A stretch of DNA of 64,000 nt from JAJTFW01 sp964534995 (GTDB taxonomy: Bacteria > Bacteroidota > Bacteroidia > AKYH767-A > OLB10), in assembly GCA_964534995.1 (NCBI GenBank), contig CAZHSC010000009.1:1-64000 (forward strand), written 5' to 3'. Shown here piece by piece: positions 33,593-41,080 of the stretch (positions are counted from its first letter, which is position 1; each line of letters begins with the position of its first letter). A model generated the notes under the pieces. That model saw nothing but the letters and a program-made list of their open reading frames with translations, ran no database searches and had not been told where the DNA came from. Position numbers and translations under genes: made by a program.

Positions 33593-34444
33593 TTAGTATA
33601 TATGGATTTTATTGCTTGATACGGTGGAACCGGAAAGCAGGCTGATCACATAGATGCCTTCTCTTAAACCCAGGGGACGATCAAAGACCAATTCAACATT
33701 TCCCGAACCCTGCAATTCAAAATTGCGCGACACGATTAACCTCCCGTTCAAATCATACAAATCTACCCGAGGAGCCACGCTGGCTTCCGACACATACTTC
33801 AGGGTGATGTCACCGTTTTGGTTGATATGCGATTGCAGGTGGGAATGATCCGCATGGTTTTCGGTAAGTCCGGTAGTACTTGCCGGGGTTACCAGTTTGG
33901 TAGAATTGTACACATAATCGCCATTATCGTCGCCGTTATTATTAGCGGCCACTCCTGAAAAATAAAACGTCACATTGCCCACATTGGTAGCTGGAGCTTG
34001 CCAGTTAAAGGTAAAAACCGCTGAATCATTCGCAAGTCCGCCATTCATCTGGTGTACGATATTATTTCGCAGTACACCGCTCACTGATTTGGATTTTAAC
34101 TGTGTTTTCGCAGTGTTTGTAACCACAATTGTACCGGCGTTGGTATTGGACGAAGTCAGGGCTTCACAACCGAAGCCAAAGAGCGGTCTCCCGGTATGTT
34201 TAACCACGACACTCATCGTGTATGTTTGCCCCGGAACATACTGCCAGTTGTTCATGGATGATGTCAGGTAGATGGTTCCGGATCCTGCATTTGAATTTCC
34301 AAATGAAGAATGACAATCATCACAAAGAATCTCTCCCGGTGAGGCGGTATACCCGGCCTTACCATTATCACTGAGGATGTCGAACGCCGTTGCGAACACT
34401 ACAGCTATTCCGGCTATAGGAAGCCATCTGTTTTTCAGTTGCAT
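33593..34444 (-). CDS. CxxCH-containing choice-anchor V-like protein with T9SS sorting domain
   Basis: A 283-residue exported protein. I start it at the ATG at 34444 (MQLKNRWLP), which gives a signal-anchor-like N-terminus; the longer frame would run into the upstream gene. Residues about 39-43 read CDDCH, a single c-type haem motif. A Reeler/choice-anchor-V-type beta-sandwich follows (about 50-190), then a C-terminal region with VDLYDLNGRLI and REGIYVISLLSG, which resembles the type A T9SS sorting domain that routes proteins to the cell surface. CxxCH near the N-terminus is common in this family. It lies between the OB-fold and YceI genes. Confidence 0.82.
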   Translation of the reverse strand: MQLKNRWLPIAGIAVVFATAFDILSDNGKAGYTASPGEILCDDCHSSFGNSNAGSGTIYLTSSMNNWQYVPGQTYTMSVVVKHTGRPLFGFGCEALTSSNTNAGTIVVTNTAKTQLKSKSVSGVLRNNIVHQMNGGLANDSAVFTFNWQAPATNVGNVTFYFSGVAANNNGDDNGDYVYNSTKLVTPASTTGLTENHADHSHLQSHINQNGDITLKYVSEASVAPRVDLYDLNGRLIVSRNFELQGSGNVELVFDRPLGLREGIYVISLLSGSTVSSNKIHIY

Positions 34445-34466
34445 ATTATTTATTGTTTTAGGTGTG

Positions 34467-34871
34467 TTATTCTTCCATTGGCACACAAGCCACCAGCACC
34501 ACATCCATGAGGTATCCGGTGCAACGGCCTTTTAACATTATCTCTTGTCCGGTTTTATAATCTGCCGAATGCTCTTTATCTAATTTGCAAATGACCCCGA
34601 ACATTCCAGCCGCGGTTTCAAGGCTTACCGAAACACCGCTGGTATCTGAATTCAGGGACTGAACTTTTCCTTTCACCTTAATCACCTTATCGAGGTATAA
34701 TTTGTTGGCCAGTTCTTCATCCGATTCATATATTTTAAACAGCGAATCTGCCGTGAGTTCAGCCACCGGCTTTTCACCGGAAATACCGGGCACAGGTTTA
34801 TTATACAAATAGGTTCCGACTATACCGCCTATGGCTATGAGAATTAAAACTACAGCTGCTATCTTTTTCAT
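34467..34871 (-). CDS. membrane-anchored OB-fold protein (tRNA_anti-like)
   Basis: A 134-residue protein with an N-terminal membrane helix or signal (about 5-23) followed by an OB-fold-like domain: DKVIKVKGKVQSL, VSLETAAGMFGVICKL and QEIMLKGRCTGYLMDVVLVAC. This is the tRNA_anti-like (OB) group of small Bacteroidota exported proteins, which have no known nucleic-acid role. It lies three bases from the haem-motif lipoprotein upstream and 22 bases from the next start, so it is in the same operon. Confidence 0.8.
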   Translation of the reverse strand: MKKIAAVVLILIAIGGIVGTYLYNKPVPGISGEKPVAELTADSLFKIYESDEELANKLYLDKVIKVKGKVQSLNSDTSGVSVSLETAAGMFGVICKLDKEHSADYKTGQEIMLKGRCTGYLMDVVLVACVPMEE

Positions 34872-34874
34872 GAC

Positions 34875-35255
34875 TTAATTGGGGGTTCCTTTGTTTATCC
34901 ATACCTGTATTTTAAGTATGGAGCAAGCATCAATTTTACCTGCATTTTGCGGCATGGCCGACCAGCCGGATGCGTGGCTGACGGATCCGTACAGCGAACC
35001 ATCAGCCGCATAATTTTTTACACTGGCATAACTCGATAAATCAATATTTCCGGAGGGGGAAGAGCCACTGTGACAGGACACGCAATGCTGATTCATTATG
35101 GGTGCAATGCTTGCGGTATAACTCACCGAGGTGGTATCGCAGGTGCCTGTTACAGGATACAATTCTTCTTCCACATCATAATAACATCCGGCAAACAACA
35201 AGGTAAGCAAGGTCATCAGAATGATGGTATTCAAAGATTTCTTTAATGGGTTCAC
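34875..35255 (-). CDS. monohaem c-type cytochrome-like lipoprotein
   Basis: About 126 residues. The frame is open further upstream into the preceding gene, but a GTG at 35255 puts a proper lipoprotein signal at the start (core LMTLLTLLF, lipobox FAGC), so I chose it. The mature part has one haem motif, CVSCH, and then SGSSPSGNIDLSSY, GWSAMPQNAG and ILKIQVWINKGTPN. That stretch closely parallels the C-terminal part of the neighbouring lipoprotein at 35299, so the two are paralogues. It is 43 bases from the upstream stop. Confidence 0.82.
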   Translation of the reverse strand: MNPLKKSLNTIILMTLLTLLFAGCYYDVEEELYPVTGTCDTTSVSYTASIAPIMNQHCVSCHSGSSPSGNIDLSSYASVKNYAADGSLYGSVSHASGWSAMPQNAGKIDACSILKIQVWINKGTPN

Positions 35256-35298
35256 TTGATTGGAGAGGCTTGGAGTTGAACAATTACGGGACTTGGCA

Positions 35299-36036
35299 TC
35301 AATTATTCGGCGCACCTGCATTGACCCATTTCCGGATCTGAATGATTTCACATGCAGGAAGCTGTGCGCTGTTTTTCGGCATCGCACTCCAGCCGACGGC
35401 ATGTTCTACCGATCCCAGCAGAGAACCATCAAATGCGGCATCGGACACCCCGGCGTAATTACTGAGGTTGACCCCGCCGCCCGGGCTGCTGCCCTGGTGG
35501 CATCCCTGACATTTGGTTTGAATTAAGGGCCGGATGGTACCTGACCAGGTAAAGTTCAGGGTGTCGCAACCGTTATTGCAATTCAGATTTTGGGCACCCT
35601 GGGCAATCCAGGTTTGAATCAACTGAATTTGCTGCGGACTCAATGGCGAAGCCGGAGGTGGAGGCATTACATCATCCGGATCCGTTTCGGTAATCGCTTC
35701 AATGAGGTCACCGTCGTTAGGGTCACCGGGTTGAACAATGCCAGAATTCATCACTGTTTGGTACGAAGTCAGAACCACTCCATCCTGGTGGGAAGCCGCA
35801 TCATGGCAGCCGCTCATGGAGCAATTGGAAATAAGGATCGGCAATACCTGCAAATTAAAATACACACTGTCCGAATCACAGGGGTTAATGTTTATCCCGC
35901 CTCCTCCGCCACCACCACCGCCGTTTCCACCTCCATTATTGTTTACCACCTGTGGTTGCGGGATTTCATGCTTGCATGCGGACATGAGTGTCATGCCCAA
36001 AAAAGATGCAATGATTAATGTCCTCAGTTTTTCCAT
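35299..36036 (-). CDS. two-haem-motif cytochrome-like lipoprotein
   Basis: A 245-residue lipoprotein starting at the ATG at 36036 (MEKLRTLIIA); an in-frame ATG 24 bases earlier would precede the signal. The lipobox is LMSAC. A poly-glycine linker follows, then two haem-type motifs: CSMSGCH (four residues between cysteines) and CQGCH. The C-terminal 110 residues parallel the monohaem lipoprotein that follows. The pattern resembles the small cytochrome-like domains of Planctomycete/Bacteroidota surface proteins. Its promoter region holds a direct repeat that may bind the LytTR regulator encoded just upstream. Confidence 0.83.
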   Translation of the reverse strand: MEKLRTLIIASFLGMTLMSACKHEIPQPQVVNNNGGGNGGGGGGGGGININPCDSDSVYFNLQVLPILISNCSMSGCHDAASHQDGVVLTSYQTVMNSGIVQPGDPNDGDLIEAITETDPDDVMPPPPASPLSPQQIQLIQTWIAQGAQNLNCNNGCDTLNFTWSGTIRPLIQTKCQGCHQGSSPGGGVNLSNYAGVSDAAFDGSLLGSVEHAVGWSAMPKNSAQLPACEIIQIRKWVNAGAPNN

Positions 36037-36108
36037 ATGCTGCTTCGTATGATAAATCATGTTACAATTTTACGGAGCATAACAGAAAATGAATAAAAAA
36101 ATATACCG

Positions 36109-36137
36109 AACGGGAAGAAGTATCCTTTAAACGGGAA
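36109..36137 (-). promoter_or_regulatory. candidate LytTR-type operator: direct repeat with 21-base period
   Basis: On the minus strand TTCCCGTT occurs at 36137-36130 and again at 36116-36109, a 21-base repeat distance. LytTR regulators such as AgrA bind two direct repeats with a GTT core about 21 bases apart, on one face of the helix. A -7-like TATATTTT sits just downstream (about 36104-36097), before the haem-protein start at 36036. The regulator gene ends 21 bases away. Assignment is by spacing and context only. Confidence 0.45.
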
Positions 36138-36157
36138 AAAAGTGGAAAAAAGACCAA

Positions 36158-36919
36158 TTACTCTTTATATCCCGTCAGCCAATCTTTAAAATAAGGGGAA
36201 CGCTCGGTACTCACAATGGTATCTTCGGAGGTAGGTGGATTCAACACCACTTTCACTCTTGATTTTGACCAGGCCAGCATTTTATCAATAGCTTTAATAT
36301 TGATGATAAACTGGCGGTTAATGCGGAAAAACTGTTCGGGGTTGAGCAAATTCTCCAGCTCATCCAGGTTGTAATCAATGGGATACCTCAGATTTCCGGT
36401 GGTGCATAAATAATTGATTTTATCTTCGGTATAAAAATAACTCACCTCCGCTATATCGATCATTTTAATGGTATCACCGAAGCGGATGACCATCCTTTTC
36501 TGAAAATCTTTCTGACGGCCGGTAAGCTTACTGATCATCATTTCCAGTTGCCTTGGATTAAACGATGTCAATCGCTTCACCTTTTCAAAGGCCCTGGCGA
36601 GGTCTTCCGTTTTAATGGGCTTGAGCAGATAATCGATGCTGTTCACCTTGAAAGCGTCCAATGCATGCTCATCATAGGCTGTGGTAAAAATAACAGGCGC
36701 GGTAATTTCCACTCTCGAAAAAATCTCAAAACTCTGCCCGTCGGCCAGATGGATATCCATCATCACCAGGTCGGGGACGGGATGTTTTGCAAACCATTCC
36801 ACAGATGATTTTATGCTCACCAGTGTTTCCAGTATTTCGGCGGAGGGTTCCAGGTCCGCTATCATTTTAATTAACCTGTCGGCGGCAGGTTTTTCATCTT
36901 CAATGATCAGTATTTTCAT
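36158..36919 (-). CDS. LytTR family response regulator
   Basis: A 253-residue response regulator. The receiver domain (1-120) has IIEDEK at the N-terminus, the phosphoacceptor Asp in MMDIHLADG (about 55), TTAYDEHALDAF and LLKPI with the conserved Lys (about 102). The C-terminal LytTR domain (about 145-250) has RFGDTIKMIDIAEVSYFYTED and FFRINRQFIINIKAI, the DNA-binding beta-fold used by AgrA and AlgR. It is 26 bases after the sensor kinase gene, its clear partner. The candidate operator at 36109 lies just beyond its stop. Confidence 0.95.
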   Translation of the reverse strand: MKILIIEDEKPAADRLIKMIADLEPSAEILETLVSIKSSVEWFAKHPVPDLVMMDIHLADGQSFEIFSRVEITAPVIFTTAYDEHALDAFKVNSIDYLLKPIKTEDLARAFEKVKRLTSFNPRQLEMMISKLTGRQKDFQKRMVIRFGDTIKMIDIAEVSYFYTEDKINYLCTTGNLRYPIDYNLDELENLLNPEQFFRINRQFIINIKAIDKMLAWSKSRVKVVLNPPTSEDTIVSTERSPYFKDWLTGYKE

Positions 36920-36945
36920 GGCTGCTGAATTATATGCTCCCTGCT

Positions 36946-39885
36946 TTATCCTTCCCGGGTAAGGGAACGAACAGGAAATAATGATTTTTGACCTTTATCC
37001 TTCACAATTTTTATGAGCGGAATCTTCACCGAAAAAGCTGCCGGCGATTCGTCCACCACAACATCCAGACCGGTCAGGATATGAAACCTGCTCATGATAT
37101 TTTCAAGACCAATGCCTGTGGAAGGTTCGGCGGTAATTTTAGGATTACGGTTATTGGATATGACAAGCGCCGAATCACCCGAGGCAGCCACTTTGATATA
37201 CAGGGGCGTTTCGAAGGAGACTGCATTGTGTTTCACGGCATTTTCAATAAGCAGTTGCAGCGACAAAGGAGGTAGGCCGAAATGGTCTTTCCATGCATCC
37301 GGAACCTCAATCACCAGTTCCAGATATTGCCCATAACGTTTTTGCTGGAGGAAATAATAAGTTTCCACCATCTCCAGTTCTTCTTTGAGCGACACGATGT
37401 CCTTATCTCTGTGCTGCACCATATTCCTGAAATAGTCCGACAGCTTCTCCACATAACTAACAGCTTTGTCCTTGTCCTCTTCAATAATACCGATAAGGGT
37501 ATTAAAACTGTTAAAAAGGAAATGCGGATTCACCTGGCTTTTGAGTGTGGCAAACTGGTATTCTACTTTCTCTTTCTTCAGGCTTTCCATTTTCCGCAAG
37601 CGGATATCCCTGTCGCGGATATACAGCAGGATGCCTGAAGTCAGGAGCAGGAAGGCGGAAAAGATCAACCAGTTTTCCTTCCAGAGAGGCTTCCTGATCA
37701 TAAAACCGTATCTCACGACTTTACTGTTATTAAATTGCCCTGCCAGGCCTGCCATCACTTCAAAAGTATAACGGCCGGGCGGGAGATTAGGGAAGGTAAC
37801 CACTCTGTCGCGGGTGGGGATCCAGTCATTGCTGTAACCTTTCAGCCGGTAGCGGTATGACAGCAGATCAGGTTGTGTATACCATAATCCGGTATATTCA
37901 ATAGAAATATGGTTCTGGTTATAATCAAAAACGGTATCCTTCAGGTCAACGGATTGTTTCATGAATGTTATCACGCTGCGAAGGATCAGACGGGGTTGAT
38001 GAATAATATCTCTGTTGTAATTGTAAATGCGAATCAATTCCTTTCTGGAACCGATCCACACCCCTCCTTTTGGGTCGCGTGTAACGGCATTCAGATCGGC
38101 ATCCAGCAGCTTTATCCCGGACTCCTCACCCATCCGTTTAATTTCAAAATTGTAAGGGTTAATAATATCGACTCCCTTGTTATTTACAACAAGTACATTG
38201 CCCGCGTTGTCATTACTGACACCGATAATATCCAGGGAAGAAAGGCCCCTGGAAATATTAAAATTCCTGAACTTTTTCCCATCATACATAAACATCCCCA
38301 GGTATTGTGAGCTGAACCAAATGTTCCCATTGGCATCTTCTGTAATGGAATAGATCACCTTTGCATCCTTACATTCGGGGAAGGCGTTCAGTTTTTTCCC
38401 ATCATACATAAGTATTCCGTTTCCATCGGTGCCAAACCACACCCTGTTTTTACGATCGATATATACAGAGTACACAAAACCATCATATCTCTTGTCACGA
38501 TAGCTGAGTGCTTCAAAAGTGTATCCCGCTTCATCACCAAATTGCAGGGGATCTCTCATGGTGCATTGTATAATTCCACCCAGGGTGGCCAGCCATAATA
38601 CATTGTCCCGGCCGTCAATAGATATTACATTTGCGTTCAACAAACCATCCTTCACGCCAAAGCGTCGTACTTTGCCACTTTCGGGGTGCAACCTGAACAA
38701 GCCATTATCAAATGTGCCGATCCATATATAGCCGGCCTCATCTTCGTAAAGGGAGACAATGTGCGGATTCAACGGATCGGGTATTTTGTATTTCCTGATT
38801 TTTTCATGGCCCGATGCCATATAATTGAAGCGAAACAAACCTTTTGCACTGCTAAACCAGATATAGCCATCGCGGCTGGCTGTAATGGCCTGAATACTGT
38901 CAAAACCCAATCCGGAAGATGCATTGACAAACTCCACCCGTTCGCCGGGAGAAAGAATGAGTTTATGATCCGCAACGATCCATACATTCCCTTCCTTATC
39001 TCTCAAAAGGGAGTTCACCTTTTTATACGGGAACACCTCCGCATTAAAAAAATTACGGATGCGCCGGTCGCCACTGAACTCATAATCCACCAGTCCGTTG
39101 GCATCCGTACCCAACCAGAATTCATTTTGAAGCCTGGTAATACAATTCACCGAACCGTATTTCCATTGAAAGGGAGGCAGGATATTATTGAATCCGGATG
39201 TATTCAGATTAAAAACAGAGATCCCTTTCTCCTGAAAACCGAGAAAAACCTGGTTATCGGGTAACACATCCATCACCTTCACAATATTATCGGGCAAACC
39301 ATCCTTGCTGTTATATACCCGGTAGCGGAGGGGTTCAGTGTTGGGTTCAATCACAATCAAACCGCCATCGCTTGCAGCCAGGATCCTGCCCGAATTGTGA
39401 TACAGCAACTGATAAATAAAAGGATCAGGTAAGCCCGCCAGCCGGTGCCAATCCTTTGCCTTTCTGTAAAAAATCCCTTCGCCGTAGGAGGCTACCCAAA
39501 GGGTGCCATCTTCCATCTCCAGCATACATTTCACAGGACTTTTAAGGGGAGAGGACAATGACTCCAGTTTTTCATTCCTATAGATAAAAATAAACCCGTT
39601 TTCGAGGCCCACCATGAGTTCCCTTTTACGCGAATTTGTAAGACAGCTTACTCTTTTGTCACGCAGGGAATCAGGAAAATCAATTTTTTCAAAATCAAAG
39701 CCGTCGTATCTGAAAAAGCCCTGGTTGGTACCAATGTAAATCAAGCCTTCGGCGCCCTGAAAAACGTTATTTACTTTAAGGTCATCATTTCCCTGCTCGA
39801 TGGTGATTTCCTTAAAATAAGGATACTGGCTATACACCTTACATGATAAAGCCATCAAAAAACAGCACATCAGGTAACGGATCAT
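36946..39885 (-). CDS. sensor histidine kinase with two-component propeller (LytS-type kinase domain)
   Basis: A 979-residue membrane sensor. After a signal peptide it has a long periplasmic region of propeller repeats (about 25-650; recurring GYIWIGTFDNGLFR and VWFGTDGNGI motifs), a Y_Y_Y domain (about 665-735; YRYRLKGYSNDWIP), one membrane helix (about 740-762) and a His_kinase domain with the phosphoacceptor His in NPHFLFNSFNTL (about 788). An ATPase domain follows (N box LQLLIENAVKHN, G box GIGLENI). This kinase type pairs with LytTR regulators. Unlike hybrid SusR-like sensors it has no fused receiver. Its start overlaps the stop of the upstream YceI gene by four bases (ATGA), so the two are translationally coupled. 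Confidence 0.95.
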   Translation of the reverse strand: MIRYLMCCFLMALSCKVYSQYPYFKEITIEQGNDDLKVNNVFQGAEGLIYIGTNQGFFRYDGFDFEKIDFPDSLRDKRVSCLTNSRKRELMVGLENGFIFIYRNEKLESLSSPLKSPVKCMLEMEDGTLWVASYGEGIFYRKAKDWHRLAGLPDPFIYQLLYHNSGRILAASDGGLIVIEPNTEPLRYRVYNSKDGLPDNIVKVMDVLPDNQVFLGFQEKGISVFNLNTSGFNNILPPFQWKYGSVNCITRLQNEFWLGTDANGLVDYEFSGDRRIRNFFNAEVFPYKKVNSLLRDKEGNVWIVADHKLILSPGERVEFVNASSGLGFDSIQAITASRDGYIWFSSAKGLFRFNYMASGHEKIRKYKIPDPLNPHIVSLYEDEAGYIWIGTFDNGLFRLHPESGKVRRFGVKDGLLNANVISIDGRDNVLWLATLGGIIQCTMRDPLQFGDEAGYTFEALSYRDKRYDGFVYSVYIDRKNRVWFGTDGNGILMYDGKKLNAFPECKDAKVIYSITEDANGNIWFSSQYLGMFMYDGKKFRNFNISRGLSSLDIIGVSNDNAGNVLVVNNKGVDIINPYNFEIKRMGEESGIKLLDADLNAVTRDPKGGVWIGSRKELIRIYNYNRDIIHQPRLILRSVITFMKQSVDLKDTVFDYNQNHISIEYTGLWYTQPDLLSYRYRLKGYSNDWIPTRDRVVTFPNLPPGRYTFEVMAGLAGQFNNSKVVRYGFMIRKPLWKENWLIFSAFLLLTSGILLYIRDRDIRLRKMESLKKEKVEYQFATLKSQVNPHFLFNSFNTLIGIIEEDKDKAVSYVEKLSDYFRNMVQHRDKDIVSLKEELEMVETYYFLQQKRYGQYLELVIEVPDAWKDHFGLPPLSLQLLIENAVKHNAVSFETPLYIKVAASGDSALVISNNRNPKITAEPSTGIGLENIMSRFHILTGLDVVVDESPAAFSVKIPLIKIVKDKGQKSLFPVRSLTREG

Positions 39886-40523
39886 TTTCCTGCAGTTCCT
39901 TTTATCATTCTGGCTTTCACAAAAATATTTATCTCGGGAGCTATTTTCTGCTGAACAATCCTCGGAATCCGGATTTCATGATCCGAAAGAAGAATATTGA
40001 AATCACTGGTCAGCAATATATCATTATCATTTATTACGATGGTACTCTTTATGATCCTCTCCTGGCCTATTCCTTTCACATTTAATATCCCTTTTGCACG
40101 TATGGTATAGGTACCCTTCCCGGTAAAATCCACTTCATCAATTACTTTTCCGCTGAATGTACACTTTGGGTATTTGTCTGACTCCATGTAGTTCTCATTA
40201 AAATGTTCTTCCTGGAGCGGGCTGTTAAAGCCTTTAAAAGAAGTATTCACAATACTAAAAGCAAAGGTTTTATTGGTAACATCAATGATTCCACGCAATT
40301 CATCCGAAACCGCTTCAATTCTTTCAAGGCTGGCATCCGACACAAAGCGAACCCTGGCTTCCTGAATGATAAAGCGGTTGTTGCTTTGGGCATACACCCC
40401 ATTTACGAAAAACGGGGCGGCTGATACCACATGAAAAAACAAAAGCACAGCGAAATTCAGGAAAACACCCGTTCTGTGTTTCAGAAAACACCTAATCTTC
40501 CGGAAATTCTGGATCTCAATCAT
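39882..40523 (-). CDS. YceI family exported protein upstream of the sensor kinase
   Basis: A 213-residue exported protein with a long N-terminal signal segment (about 17-46, ending NGVYAQ) and a YceI-like domain: RVRFVSDASLERI, EEHFNENYMESDKYPK, FSGKVIDEV, GTYTIRAKGILNVKG and LLTSDFNILLSDHEIRIPR. It is a paralogue of the YceI protein at 33026. It is the first gene of the minus-strand run and overlaps the sensor kinase by four bases, so it may supply a ligand to the kinase or be sensed by it. That role is inference. The start used is the ATG at 40523; later starts inside the signal are possible. Confidence 0.87.
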   Translation of the reverse strand: MIEIQNFRKIRCFLKHRTGVFLNFAVLLFFHVVSAAPFFVNGVYAQSNNRFIIQEARVRFVSDASLERIEAVSDELRGIIDVTNKTFAFSIVNTSFKGFNSPLQEEHFNENYMESDKYPKCTFSGKVIDEVDFTGKGTYTIRAKGILNVKGIGQERIIKSTIVINDNDILLTSDFNILLSDHEIRIPRIVQQKIAPEINIFVKARMIKGTAGK

Positions 40524-41080
40524 GCTTTACAAAGTAAATAATTAAGAGTGTATTGCGGTAAAAATAACCAATTTCAGTCCGTTTTTATTGCTGAACAAGG
40601 CATAACAGCTGCTGAATTAAACCGAAAATTTCAATTAACTGCCAGCTAAACCCGATACATTACTAATTTCGCAAATCTTACGCAACTGGATTTTAAACCA
40701 AAACAATGAAAGTTACGTATAAGAAGCATCCGATCGATCATGCATTCTTGCCTGCCGCAGCTGCCTTCCGGTGGTTCCCTGAGTTCAAATATCCGGTTTA
40801 ATGTGTCCCTGACATTAAAAAAAGATATGTCAGGGCCATATTATACACGGAGGGGAACGGCTCAACGATCGGGGCGCATGCCTGATTGCCTTCGAAAAGC
40901 TACTCCTGTTGCACTTCCGGTAAAGGGGTTAAACCTAACTGACGCTCCCGCCCTTATCCGTACGGAAATCCTGATTCAGGAAAGGCGAAAATTGCAGATA
41001 ATCAGTCCTTACGATGTAAGGAACCCTGAATTGCCGAAATAAGCACTACCCGGTACCAAAAACACCTTCAAAAAAACCCC
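40524..41080. other. 557-base intergenic region before the sulfate operon
   Basis: This separates the divergent YceI and permease genes. It contains a perfect nine-base hairpin (40807-40835) and a near-consensus plus-strand -7 element TAATTTCG (40664-40671). If used, that element would give a leader of about 400 bases for the sulfate operon. A 100-codon plus-strand frame at 40740-41042 has no recognisable product and spans the hairpin; I consider it spurious. Confidence 0.5.
40807..40835 (+). promoter_or_regulatory. nine-base-pair hairpin in the leader of the sulfate operon
   Basis: CCCTGACAT (40807-40815) pairs with ATGTCAGGG (40827-40835) around an eleven-base A-rich loop. No T-run follows, so it is not a terminator. 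It may be part of a leader RNA or a protein-binding palindrome; no known riboswitch class is recognised. Confidence 0.4.

Noticed and set aside
40807..40835. The nine-base-pair hairpin as a transcription terminator.
   Set aside because: No T-run follows it on either strand.
40740..41042. A 100-codon plus-strand frame before the sulfate permease.
   Set aside because: No recognisable domain, and it runs across a perfect hairpin; more likely leader sequence.
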